Below, piece by piece: positions 44,426 to 55,167 of a DNA stretch of 64,000 nt. Where the stretch lies: positions 29,924-93,923 of the forward strand of contig FN648632.1 in NCBI GenBank assembly GCA_000310025.1, read 5' to 3'. This DNA is from Ectocarpus siliculosus. Lineage: Eukaryota; Sar; Phaeophyceae; Ectocarpales; Ectocarpaceae. The translations under genes and the position numbers were made by a program. The notes under the pieces are model-generated. The model was not told the origin of the DNA. It saw only the letters and a list, made by a program, of their open reading frames with translations, and searched no databases. How positions within the stretch are numbered: position 1 is the first letter of the stretch; each line of letters begins with the position of its first letter.

Positions 44426-45566
44426 AGATTACTCTTGCGAGAGTAATTCCTCCGCATACACATACGTAAGTTACATTCGAACCGACATTCGAACCGACAC
44501 ATATGAGATCTACGACATACAAGAGCAGTGCTACTGAACTTGACTAATACTGGCTATGTGCTAACATTTCCATAACACTCCCCCTCAATGAAAGTTGCTC
44601 TGAATTGTACCAAACTACAGTGATGAATATTAAAGCAAGTACACTCGTTTCCTGCGTAACGTAACTCATTCATTCGTTTCATGCGTTTCAACCACTAATG
44701 TACCAAGTGATAATTCATGTTTTACACGTGCTACAATACCTTCATGCGCTTGCAAAGAGTACCTGCTATTATTTCTTGCATAAACCAAAGCATCATAACT
44801 TTCAATCCTACATGGCTCGTTCAACCAGTGATGGTGCGAGGCCGAATGTTGACTACCGAAAGAACACGCTGATTCACACAAACAGAACAGATGCAAAAAT
44901 ACTTCGTAACAAACACACAAACATATAACACGATTACTTGAACTTGTTGCTGATGAAGTCGTTGACGTTGAAGCTCCTGATGATGTCCAGCAGGTGTTTG
45001 AGCCGATGCTTGTTAAGATGCTTTGTCCCGATGTCAGCAGGGTTGCTTTCCGTCGGGATGTGTAATGGATCGATATCCGTCCTTCCGATACTAGCTCTCG
45101 GATGTAAAAGAAACGAAGGGCGATATGTTTTGTCCTCGAGCTGAAGGAGCGGTTTCCAAGCGCGTGCAGCGTCGCCGTGTTGTCGCAGTACAGCGGCACT
45201 TGCGCAAACTCCTTACCGAACCCTAGCTCAGTTAGCACGTTAGAACAGAACACTGCTTCCTTCATGGCTAGTGCCGATGCAATCAGCTCTGCCTCCATGG
45301 TAGACATGGCAGTTGGACCTTGTATCCCCGACTTAAAACTCACCGGTGCATTGCCTAGCATCGTCAAGTAGCAAGAGGTGGACTTTCCGTTGTCAGGGTT
45401 GTTCGCCCAGTTGGAGTCCGAAAACGTCGCACTGAACATTGACTAATACTGGCTATGTGCTAACATTTCCATAACATTTTTCGTTCACGACAATGCAACC
45501 GGTGATATCGCGAATAGTACGCCTGCCTGCACTATTGATGGTACTACTGAGGACCCTGAATAGTGC
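44426..45566 (-). repeat. Inverted, internally deleted copy of the element and its host flank
   Basis: Read on the minus strand from 45566 downward: host flank matching about 44110-44206 (including the aaaaa before the LTR), the first 38 bases of the LTR (45480-45443), a junction near 45430, then sequence matching the element from about 51461 through its RNase H end, non-coding tail and the first ~150 bases of the 3' LTR (to about 44430). Because copied host flank is included, the event happened after integration, or reflects misassembly. Direct copies of the ~85-bp repeat border the segment. Confidence 0.8.
44666..45429 (-). pseudogene. RNase H end of copia pol (inverted partial copy)
   Basis: The minus strand encodes FSDSNWANNPDNGKSTSC and TMEAELIASALAMKEAVF, then KHIALRFFYIRELV, apparently identical to the end of pol at 51461-52220. 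It carries the same frame change as the parent copy shortly after HYTS. It lacks everything before RNase H. Confidence 0.85.
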
Positions 45567-45572
45567 TTCACT

Positions 45573-45903
45573 CACTGAAAAGACTCCACCACATCCCGTT
45601 CGACTGTAGGTATATCTCGAATGGGTAGTCTTTCTGTGTGTGTTTTTATTATTCCTTAACTTTATTCTCTGCGTTTATTCTCTGCGTGATGCTTGGTAGC
45701 CGAGTAGCTCACTCTCTCGTGTGATCCTTCCGGATTGTGTTGGCCATCTAAGCGCCAGTGTTCCAATATCTCTACATCTTCTTCACTCCGTGGAAGGACT
45801 CTCGTCTTCCAGACTACCCTCTAGCACGTGTCATCACCTCGACTAACGTCGAAGATACAGCCTCTACACCACGGTGCCAGGGTATTACACAATATCCATA
45901 ATA
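45573..45903 (+). repeat. 5' LTR, second part
   Basis: From ttattctctgcgtttattct onward this matches the 3' LTR nearly base for base (gtagccgagtagctcac; ccttccggattgtgttggcc) to the CCATAATA end. The opening ~85 bases are the dispersed repeat. Confidence 0.85.
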
Positions 45904-45919
45904 GGTTATGAGCCTCGAC
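45904..45919 (+). other. Primer-binding site (tRNA-Met anticodon-loop type)
   Basis: ggttatgagcctcgac follows the LTR directly. The ggttatgagc core is complementary to a tRNA-Met anticodon loop (CAU), as in Drosophila copia, where a half-tRNA primes minus-strand synthesis. Confidence 0.65.
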
Positions 45920-46884
45920 TGTGTGTGTCAGGAGGCCTGCGGCGACTGCGTCTTCTGCTGGTGTCGAGCACTGTGGAGAACACACACATCTTCCAGCTTG
46001 GGTATTCTCCGCGGGGAGCTACCGTCGGAGTCTACTTTCTGCTGGAGGTCACACTGAGTCAACCCGCTTGCTTATTGGGCCCGGACTGATCACCTGGGTT
46101 CTTGGCTGCACATTTCGGTACGATACTGTGTAAAGCATTCGGGGGCATAATTTCTAGGCGTTGACTTCGGTCGGCGAATAGAGTTGTGCAGGTAGTTGGT
46201 TCTGCGTGCGGAGTGCCGTCCTCGGTGTTCTGTGTGTTCCTAACTGACTGCCACTTTCGCCTGCGCGTGGTCCTTCGCGAGGCGTATAGTCTGTCTAAGA
46301 TATCTCCCACGTGCTGAGTTGCCAAGCTTGGTAGCGTGTGCAGGCTGAGGATACGACTGCTAGCTGGTAGCCGACTGCTGCTACAGCTACACCCACGTGA
46401 TCCGCTCACGTAAATTTACCTGCGCGTTGTGCTATACGCGAGGTACGCCTGTCCAAGATATCTTACGCGTACTGTGTGTATACCGGTGCGAGTGTAGGTT
46501 GAGGATCTGACCAGGCCTGTTTGCATCCGTGCAGCAGCCACAAGTCTGCGCCGAAAGACGCGTAGCAAGTCTAAGCAGTACATCTGACCCGTGTGCCTGC
46601 AGGACGAGGCCGGAGTTGGCAACTTCGTCGCCGCAACACCGCAGCCTAGCCACCTGCGGTAGGTCATAGCTGTGCTCGTAGTAGCGCAGTAGTCCGAGCG
46701 GACGCTACACCGCTTCCGCTGGAAGTGGGTTGTACGCTACGAAGCTGCGACCTGCACCAAGCCTACCTCTGTGTAGCATAGCATCACCGTTTTGTTCTGG
46801 CGCGTCGAACCTTCGGAGGTAATCGAGGCGTCTTACGTGTGCTGAAAACCGTATAGCGCTCGGCGTGTGACCCTGGTTTCAGTG

Positions 46885-47838
46885 ATGGCGGAATCCTCGA
46901 GCTCCAGGCTCCACCGCATGCTGGACTCCATCGGGAAATGCGCGGGACATTCGGGTTTTCGCGAATGGAAGATCAAGCTTCGACAAGCAGTCATCCTCCA
47001 CGCGCCGGAGCTTCTCCCCGTCCTCAACGGAAACGCACGTCCTTCCGCAACCGCGGCGAACGCGCAGGATGTGGCCGCGTGGGACAAGGCCAACGGTCGC
47101 CTGTTCTCCCTCCTCTTCTTCGTGACCTCCGGGTCTGCGCAGCTCACCGTCCACACTCACGAAGGGGCGGCGGATAGTGACATGGGGGATGGGACAGCGG
47201 CCTGGAGAGCCCTCAACGAGCGTTTCGATGCTCAAACCCAGGAAGCTCGGCGTGCGTGTCACAACGAGCTGTTCAACCTGCGACACCTTGCGGGCGGTGA
47301 CCCCATTGACTTCTTCACAAAGGGGTGGGATCTCAAGCTTCGCCTTAAGGTGCTGGGGGAGGAAGTTTCGGACCCAGTCTACCTGGACATCATGCTCTCA
47401 GGCCTGACCAAGGCCCCGGAGTTCAAGTTCATCAGAGAGATGCACTACCGTGACAATTTTACTTCAGTAGACAGTCTCCAGGCGACGGCTAACCGTTTTT
47501 TTGTGGATCAGCAGTCGTGCAACGCGTCGGGCCCCGTGGTCTCGGGCCGGGGGGCTTTGATGGCGGTCGCGTCCGACACCGACCAGTGCCGCCGGTGCAA
47601 GGCGTACGGACACTTCCAGCGCGATTGTCCCCAACAGGTCCAAAAGAGCCGTCCTAAGCAGGGCAAGAAGAAGGGAGCCAACAAGCGAGGAAGTGGTGGG
47701 AGTGCACAGCCCAAGTGGTGCTCCTACCACAACACCAAGACACACAGCGATGCTGAGTGCCAAAAGCAAAAGGAGATCCGGGAAAACAAGAAAAAGGAGC
47801 TTGAAGGGTTGGCGGCGAACTTGGTGCTCCTGCAGTGA
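46885..47838 (+). CDS. gag: Copia gag protein
   Basis: From ATG (MAESSSSRLHRMLDSIGK) the frame gives a copia-type capsid (GFREWKIKLRQAVI; AWRALNERFDAQTQEARR; YLDIMLSGL) and a zinc knuckle CRRCKAYGHFQRDC (C-x2-C-x4-H-x4-C), then a lysine-rich tail and a further Cys/His-containing segment (WCSYHNTKTHSDAEC). It stops at TGA 47836-47838, about 317 residues. The last 115 bases lie in the first copy of a 155-bp tandem duplication. Gag forms the virus-like particle that packages the element RNA. Confidence 0.85.
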   Translation: MAESSSSRLHRMLDSIGKCAGHSGFREWKIKLRQAVILHAPELLPVLNGNARPSATAANAQDVAAWDKANGRLFSLLFFVTSGSAQLTVHTHEGAADSDMGDGTAAWRALNERFDAQTQEARRACHNELFNLRHLAGGDPIDFFTKGWDLKLRLKVLGEEVSDPVYLDIMLSGLTKAPEFKFIREMHYRDNFTSVDSLQATANRFFVDQQSCNASGPVVSGRGALMAVASDTDQCRRCKAYGHFQRDCPQQVQKSRPKQGKKKGANKRGSGGSAQPKWCSYHNTKTHSDAECQKQKEIRENKKKELEGLAANLVLLQ

Positions 47839-48032
47839 GCTGGCCATGCCAACTTTCTGCAACTCCCAAATATCGGGCCTACCACAACACCAAGACACAC
47901 AGCGATGCTGAGTGCCAAAAGCAAAAGGAGATCCGGGAAAACAAGAAAAAGGAGCTTGAAGGGTTGGCGGCGAACTTGGTGCTCCTGCAGTGAGCTGGCC
48001 ATGCCAACTTTCTGCAACTCCCAAATATCGGG
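47723..48032 (+). repeat. Tandem duplication, 2 x 155 bp, across the gag end
   Basis: Sequence from about 47723 to 47877 (taccacaacaccaagacaca ... cccaaatatcgg) is repeated at once, with the period fixed by identical anchors at 47726 and 47881. The copies look essentially identical, so the event is recent. As 155 is not a multiple of three it changes the relation between the gag and pol frames. Confidence 0.93.
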
Positions 48033-48090
48033 AGTGCTCACCTGGCGCAATCGTCTCCGGCGGTGGCGCAACAGGCTCCGACAGAGCCTA

Positions 48091-51000
48091 CTTTCGTTCG
48101 GATTCTCTTTCAACGCCCTCGGAACTTCCTTGGCGGAGGCAACCTCGTCGTCTGCCTCTTCCCAGCCGCCTTCGGCGGCGTCTGCCGCCACACAGGCGGC
48201 ACCTGCATCTGCCTCATCAACGTCGAGTGCGCAGGACCACCGACTGCCTTCAGGCTTCTTCGGTGCGTTCATGGCGACTCATGCAGAGTTGTCGCTTGCT
48301 CCTTTTCGCTCCAACGGTTCGTTCATCCGGATGGTTGTGGACAGTGGAGCGACAGACAACTACCTCGACCCTGGGCTTACACCAGGATTGCGGGCTCATA
48401 TGCGCGACGTCGAACACCTTCGGGTCCCACACCAGATCGTCGCCGGGGGCCAGCATGTCCTCAAAGGTGTTGCGACGGGGACTATCTTCGGCGCTGTCAC
48501 GGATGACAAAGGAAATGACCGGCACGTCTCCTTTCGCGTCATCATGGTACCAGGACTGGGCACCAACCTCTTCTCTGTGACATTGGCGATGCTAAAGGGG
48601 GTGGCGACGTTGTTTCATCCGGACAACCCCAGGTTGGAGTCGGGGGACGTGGTTTTCCCGATGCAGAATCTCGGGGTGGACGCCACGACCAGAAAATGCG
48701 TCTACTCCATCGAGGTGAAGTTAGGGGGTGAACCTGGGGGCCCGACGGTCCTCGGAGACGCCCCTGATGCCCTCGCCTTGAAGGTGGAGTCCGCTGGTCT
48801 CTGGCACCGGCGCATGGGGCACATCAACCGCAAGAGCTTGGACGTTCTAAGGAAAGAACCGGTCAACGGCGTCGACTACACCGGAGACGTGAAGGACTGT
48901 AGTGTCTGCCCGCTCGGAAAGAGCGCGCAACAACCTCATCCAAAGCAGGCCACCTACGGCGTCTTGCGCCCCTTCCAACACGTTTCCGTCGACACCCTTG
49001 GCCCCTTCACACCTACAGCGTTGGGCGGACTCAAGTATGCCACCAAGTTCGTCGACCAGCAGACCAAGTGGGCGGAGATAGTATTCAGACCTGTTCTGTA
49101 GACTCCCTCGCGTTGTTCAACAAAGGGACCGTGGTTCCTACCGGCGAACGCATTCATTGCCTCCGCGGGGATCAAGGCACAGAATTCACGAGTGCGGAAT
49201 TCCGCCAGTACTGTCAAGATATCGGCATCAAGCTGGAGCTCACCTCTCCAAACACCCCTCAGCAGATCGGAGCGAACGAGCGTGCGGGTCGGACGATTTT
49301 GAATATCGTGCGCTGTCTGCTCGCTGACTCAACTCTACCGAACTTCCTTTGGGGGGAGCTGATCCAGACGGCAGTCTACCTGAGCAACCGGGTTCCTCAT
49401 GCAGCCCTGCAAAACGGGACGCCGTACAAGGCCCTCTACGGCAAGGATGCCTACCTTGGTCACCTTCGGGTGATAGGATCAAGGGCGTTCGTGCACGAAG
49501 AGACCCACACCAGGAAGATGGGGCATCGTGCTTGGGAAGGACGCCTTGTCGGATACAGCATGGACAGCAAGTCGTACCGGATCTACAACTCTGAGACGCG
49601 ACGTGTACGGGTGAATCGAAATGTTGTCTTCATTGAGACACCTCCCGTTGCGCCTGCGTTGGATGAGGGTGGCTTCGACGGCGGGGAGTTCACGTACGAC
49701 AACCACGACGACATGGTAAGAGACGTGCGAAACTATACTTTCAACCACTCAGTTGATTCGCTCTCTCCTGATCATGACGTTGGGGACATACCTGTGATTG
49801 AGCTTCTAGAGCAAATCCGTGCGACAACCAACCGTGACCTTGGGGTTAGTCATGCAGGAACTGCTCCCAACGACGACGCGTCTAGGACTTCTGGTGGTAC
49901 ACCTACGGGAGGTAGCCCTGCCTCGCCTGGGGGAGTAAACCCCCTTGAAACGGATGACGGTGCGTCTCCTCCTGGTTCGTCACCTGATTTTGCGCCGCTT
50001 GGTTCATCGCCTTCTGGTCCTGCACCGTCTAGTGCTGTACCGCGGGGTGGATCTGCGCGTGGGCGCGGTTTGTCTCGTGGTGGCCGAAGTGCTCGTGGTG
50101 GATCTTCGCGAGGAGGATCTGCGCAGGGAGGCATCACGCCACGTGGAGGTCGCGGCTCGGCAAGTGGAACTGGTTCTCGTGGTGGACGAGGATCCACATC
50201 GGCACCTGCTGTCACCAGGTCGAGTTCGCGAATGCCCACCTCAAAGACCATCCGCGAGCTTCGTCGTATCTCCTACGCATTTACCGCGAAAGGGGAGTTC
50301 CCTGACGTTGCCCATAGGGACGCCTCCTTTGGTTTCACGGAATATGCGTACGCTATGGGGGCATCCCAACCGGATGTTCCACGAACGATCCAAGAGGCAA
50401 GGGCCATGCCGGACGGAGCGCAGTGGAACGCTGCTGCAGAGCGCGAGATCGCGAGTCTCAAGGAACGTCAAGTGTACAAGCTCGTCCCGCGCAAGGCAGT
50501 TCCCCCAGGGAGGAAGCGGATTAAGTCCAAATGGGTGTTCAAGCGTAAGGCAGACGGCTCCTTCAAGGGGCGTCTAGTGGCGCAAGGCTGGAACCAAGTG
50601 CCTGGACTGGACTGCGGCAGCACCTATGCTCCGGTGTGCAGGTTACAGAGCATTCGGATGTTAGCGTGCATAGCCGTGCAATTCAACCTGGAGTTGGATC
50701 AAATGGACGTGTCCACAGCCTTCCTCTACGCGGACATCCTGGAGAACGTGTTCGTCGAACAGCCACCTGGCTTCGAGGTCAAGGACAAGGATGGAGGTGA
50801 TCTAGTGATGCAGCTACAGAAGAGCCTCTACGGGCTGGCCCAAAGCCCCAGTAACTGGTTCCACACCATCGACCCTTTCCTTGTTGAGATAGGTTTCGTT
50901 CCGCTCAAGTCTGACACTTGCGTCTACCTGTACGACCACGACGACGATCAAGTCTACTTGACGCTCTACGTTGACGATCTTCTTCTAGCCGGAAACAACG

Positions 51001-51958
51001 CCAACGTCATCTTGATGATAAAGGAGAAATTAAAACAAAGGTTCAAGAAGGCAGACATGGGCGACGTGAAGCTTGTCTTGGGTATGGAAATTAAGAGGGA
51101 CCGCACCCAAGGTACACTGACGGTTTCCCAAGAAGCGTACAGCAAGTCCATCTTAGAGAGGTTCGGGATGTCTGAATGCAAACCAACCAGCACGCCTGGC
51201 TACGGTTCGGAGCTCTCCAACAAGCAACCAGAGGACACTCTGCTAGGCGAGGAGGAAACGCGACGTTATCAGGGCATCGTGGGGTGCCTGATGTACATCG
51301 CTCAAGTGCTCCGCTACGACATCATGTACGCTACGGGCCAACTGGCCCGCGCAATGGCGAAGCCCAGCAAGATCCACATGGTGGCAGCTAAACACACTCT
51401 TCGCTATCTGGCCGGCACCATGGATTTTAGAATCACGTACAAGGTTGGAGGCTTCAAGCTTGCGACGTTTTCGGACTCCAACTGGGCGAACAACCCTGAC
51501 AACGGAAAGTCCACCTCTTGCTACTTGACGATGCTAGGCAATGCACCGGTGAGTTTTAAGTCGGGGATACAAGGTCCAACTGCCATGTCTACCATGGAGG
51601 CAGAGCTGATTGCATCGGCACTAGCCATGAAGGAAGCAGTGTTCTGCTCTAACGTGCTAACTGAGCTAGGGTTCGGTAAGGAGTTTGCGCAAGTGCCGCT
51701 GTACTGCGACAACACGGCGACGCTGCACGCGCTTGGAAACCGCTCCTTCAGCTCGAGGACAAAACATATCGCCCTTCGTTTCTTTTACATCCGAGAGCTA
51801 GTATCGGAAGGACGGATATCGATCCATTACACATCCCGACGGAAAGCAACCCTGCTGACATCGGGACAAAGCATCTTAACAAGCATCGGCTCAAACACCT
51901 GCTGGACATCATCAGGAGCTTCAACGTCAACGACTTCATCAGCAACAAGTTCAAGTAA
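48091..51958 (+). pseudogene. pol: Copia pol: protease, integrase, reverse transcriptase, RNase H (broken)
   Basis: Protease motif VVDSGATDNY is near 48333-48362. The GAG-pre-integrase zinc module is near 48800 (LWHRRMGH ... CSVCPLGKS). The integrase triad is D in VSVDTLGPF, D in LRGDQGTEF and E in QIGANERAG. Reverse transcriptase begins around KSKWVFKRKADGSF, with the catalytic LYVDDLL at about 50964-50984. RNase H carries FSDSNWA and STMEAELIA. Two breaks are visible: the protease/integrase frame ends at TAG 49099-49101 while homology continues in another frame from about 49090, and near 51825 homology shifts frame again to reach its stop at 51956-51958. A long Gly/Arg/Ser-rich linker (about 49900-50240) lies between integrase and reverse transcriptase. 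Confidence 0.9.
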
Positions 51959-52300
51959 TCGTGTTATATGTTTGTGTGTTTGTTACGAAGTATTTTTGCA
52001 TCTGTTCTGTTTGTGTGAATCAGCGTGTTCTTTCGGTAGTCAACATTCGGCCTCGCACCATCACTGGTTGAACGAGCCATGTAGGATTGAAAGTTATGAT
52101 GCTTTGGTTTATGCAAGAAATAATAGCAGGTACTCTTTGCAAGCGCATGAAGGTATTGTAGCACGTGTAAAACATGAATTATCACTTGGTACATTAGTGG
52201 TTGAAACGCATGAAACGAATGAGTTTCGTTACGCAGGAAACGAGTGTACTTGCTTTAATATTCATCACTGTAGTTTGGTACAATTCAGAGCAACTTTCAT

Positions 52301-52310
52301 TGAGGGGGAG
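52301..52310 (+). other. Polypurine tract of copia element
   Basis: tgagggggag lies directly before the 3' LTR. Its inverted copy is seen at the corresponding place near 44581-44590. Confidence 0.75.
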
Positions 52311-52710
52311 TGTTATGGAAATGTTAGCACATAGCCAGTATTAGTCATTTTTCAGTAGCACTGCTCTTGTATGTCGTAGATCTCATATGTGTCGGTTCGA
52401 ATGTCGGTTCGAATGTAACTTACGTATGTGTATGCGGAGGAATTACTCTCGCAGTATTCTCTGCGTTTATTATTCCTTAAGTATTCTCTGCGTGATGCGT
52501 GGTAGCCGAGTAGCTCACTTCTCTCGTGTGATCCTTCCGGATTGTGTTGGCCATCTAAGCGCCAGTGTTCCAATATCTCTACATCTTCTTCACTCCGTGG
52601 AAGGACTCTCGTCTTCCAGACTACCCTCTAGCACGTGTCATCACCTCGACTAACGTCGAAGACACAGCCTTTACACCACCGTGCCAGGGTATTACACAAT
52701 ATCCATAATA
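52311..52710 (+). repeat. 3' LTR of copia element
   Basis: 400-bp terminal repeat, TGTTATGG...CCATAATA (7 of 8 end bases are complementary). It lacks the ~85-bp insert of the 5' LTR and differs from it at scattered sites. Confidence 0.88.
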
Positions 52711-52715
52711 AAAAA
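52711..52715. repeat. Probable target-site duplication, right (aaaaa)
   Basis: Matches 44202-44206. Confidence 0.6.
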
Positions 52716-54159
52716 TACATTGGATTGAAGGATCAGGAGAAGGCCGCCGCGCGCATTGCATCGAGACTGCCAAGTATCTGCGGTTGTTGCGAAGAGATAT
52801 TTCTGAACTTTTCTGGCGCTTGCCGCGCACCGCCATGATGAGCAAATCTACCGCCTTTTACCTCATGCAGGCCTGAACGAGGATGGGCGCAACAAAATGC
52901 CTCGTTTGTCTGATACTACTGAAGCTTGAGTGCCATCAACGACAATCACAGAGATTATACCTGCACTTCAGTCCGCCGTCCCTTCATGATCATGGTAGAT
53001 TTTCGGGTCATTGGCGCTTTGCGCCGCCACCGAACGAGAAGCGACTTGTCTTCTTGTCGATCCTATTAAATCGCAATATTCCAAAGAGAGGATCGACGCA
53101 TTGCATGTATATACGTAGGCGGTGACAGTGAGAGCAGGAAAATGATCAGCAGTGTGTGCAGTCGAAGACAAACGTATGATTTTCGTCCGACTGGGAGTGT
53201 GGATGAGAGGTATCACATAGCGAGAGCCTGGTGAAGGCTTCGTGGGAGGTAGGTGTAATAGTGCCCAGTCATCCATAATATCGATCGAGAAAAATGCAAG
53301 AGAGAGAGAGAAGAGAGATTGTGTGCGGCGTGGTGACTCTTAGAGAAGAAGAGTCGAACATACCTATTAAACAATGCCCACGCGTCCGGAAGCGAATCAA
53401 TCATAGTGTGAATGATGTGGAAGACACAGGATGAACGAGTGAGACCGCCCGCGGCAGCGAGAGTAAGACGGTGCGAACGAAACACAGGCTGGATAAAAAT
53501 ATGCCGTTTCTACGAGGGTTTCATTGCGGTCCCCAATGTTCGCCCCAAGGCGCGAATGCGTGATTTCTGCATTTGCACGGACGAGACAGAAAAATCAACC
53601 CACGGAAGAAATCAACGCTGTCTCGCAACAACTTTTATATCCGAGCGACACGAGGGACGCGCAATAGTCGCTCCTCGTGGCAAATAGGCTATCCACGAGC
53701 TCCGGGAAAATTCCACACCCCTCACCAGAAGAAAACTGTATGAAGGGGAAGCCGGGCTCTCCGGAAAGGCGTCATCTTTCGGACCTCCCACCCCTCTCCA
53801 AAAACTGTAGGCACATCGGCGCATGCGCATCGGAAAAGAACCAATTGCAGCGTCTTTTCAAACAAAAGACGCATCTCGAGCAGCGGGGGTATAGTACACG
53901 TTTACAAACACAGAAATAATTGTTCTTCTGCTGTGGCTCAGTAGTCTCCTGTTCGCAAGGGGCTGATGCAAAGAGAACATCTGGAAATATGTCCGTGCCT
54001 TGCTACCCGAAAACATCCGAGCAGTGGCACGAAACTACTCGCAGCCCCGACGGACCAACAAAGTGCCAGGGGCGCAGTAATGTTGCGCCTTTCAATTACG
54101 CAGGCGTAGACAACGAAGAAAATAAGAGCATGAAAAGCGGTAGCGACGTTACGTCTGAC
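52716..54159. other. Intergenic region without a supported gene
   Basis: Short frames only. One plus-strand frame just right of the copia element (about 52725-52838, GLKDQEKAAARIASRLP) is too short to judge. A plus-strand frame reaching in from 53990 is discussed under rejected items. Confidence 0.45.
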
Positions 54160-55167
54160 TCATTGCCATGCTGGACATTCTGCCACAGAGATAGGGACAT
54201 GCAGGAATTCTACTTGCAGATACAGGTGTGCCCTATCCCCTACTACGCTGAAGACAACAACGAGTGTTCCCGTTACGCCGTCCTGACGTTCGTACGCCTC
54301 CCCGTCACCGGTTCGCTGTTGACAAAACCGGTTGTGATTAGATGTCGGCACGAATCTCAACGCGGTGGCGGAGCGGCAGGGCTGCGGCTAGCCAAGGGTG
54401 GCGGGGCCGGGCGGACTCACCATGTGCGAGGAGTGCTTCAGGACGATCAGCAGCGAGTCCGACGGCACGCGACTCGATCCGCGGCGAGTCAAATACTCTA
54501 CAATAGCTAGATGCACGTCGTCACGCGAGCGCGATCGACAGACACCCGTGGCGCCCCTCTCGACGAGGCCGAGGTGGCCACTCTCCGCGGACTGAGCAGC
54601 AGCGGCAGCGCGACGAGGCCGTAGGCGATCGACAACAAGTGTGAGCGACGATAGGTGATCTGGACTGGTGAGGGTTCGCGAGTACTGTCTCAAGCACCTC
54701 GGCGAGGTACGGATCGACTTGAGCACATCCCGGTCCGCGACATTCATCACCGACAACTCCACAGCTTTCGCGTCGACGTGATTCGACGCCGTTATCAGCC
54801 TAAAACTCACCCACTTCGCGACGCTAGCCGTCACGGCGGACTTCCCGCCGGTGTTCACCATCGAGCGGACGAAGACGTCTCGCTTCGTCGGCAGGGGCGG
54901 GGGTCGGCACGGCAGTGTACCATCGCCTATTATAGAGCGGGCACCAGCTTCTATCGTCGTCAAAAAGCGATCCCGCGGGTCCAAGGCGGAAGAAGAAGTG
55001 CGAGCTCGGGTACCGGCGGGGGCGGAGGCGAAGGCGGGGGTCTTCACCGGAGACAGGGATAGCAGTGACACCGCCGGATACGGCAAAGGGGAATGGGGCT
55101 GGGGGCGGGACGCGCTCGGCAGGAGCGGACGGTACGACGCCCCAAGGCTGCTGATTTCTTCACCCAT
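54160..55167 (-). CDS. Hypothetical protein
   Basis: The first exon would be 55167-54421, starting at ATG (MGEEISSLGASYRPLL), with a good donor (cacatg|gtgagt). A phase-matched acceptor (tgtcaacag) opens a second exon 54315-54160 ending in TGA, 300 residues in all. Without splicing the frame stops at 54388, giving 259 residues. The first third is Pro/Ser-rich. The middle (KWVSFRLITASNHVDAKAVE; SSLTLVVDRLRPRRAAAAAQ) and the end (TLVVVFSVVGDRAHLYLQVE) look globular. I recognise no domain. An overlapping plus-strand frame competes for part of this region, so at least one of the two is spurious. Confidence 0.38.

Larger units (their letters stand above)
44207..52710 (+). mobile_element. Ty1/copia LTR retrotransposon with rearranged 5' LTR
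   Basis: The 3' LTR is 52311-52710 (TGTTATGG...CCATAATA). The 5' LTR starts at 44207 with the same TGTTATGGAAATG, runs to about 44425, is interrupted by an inverted segment, and resumes at about 45573-45903. A primer-binding site (45904 onward), gag, protease, integrase, reverse transcriptase and RNase H follow in copia order (integrase before reverse transcriptase). A polypurine tract (tgagggggag, 52301-52310) abuts the 3' LTR. The coding region is broken by a 155-bp tandem duplication and at least two further frame changes, so this copy is very unlikely to be autonomous. Flanking aaaaa on both sides supports these ends. Confidence 0.9.

Noticed and set aside
53990-54510. Plus-strand Cys-rich frame (MSVPCYPKTSEQ ...)
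   Set aside because: Long enough to be interesting, but it overlaps the minus-strand two-exon model and shows no recognised domain; kept as an alternative in the findings rather than annotated.
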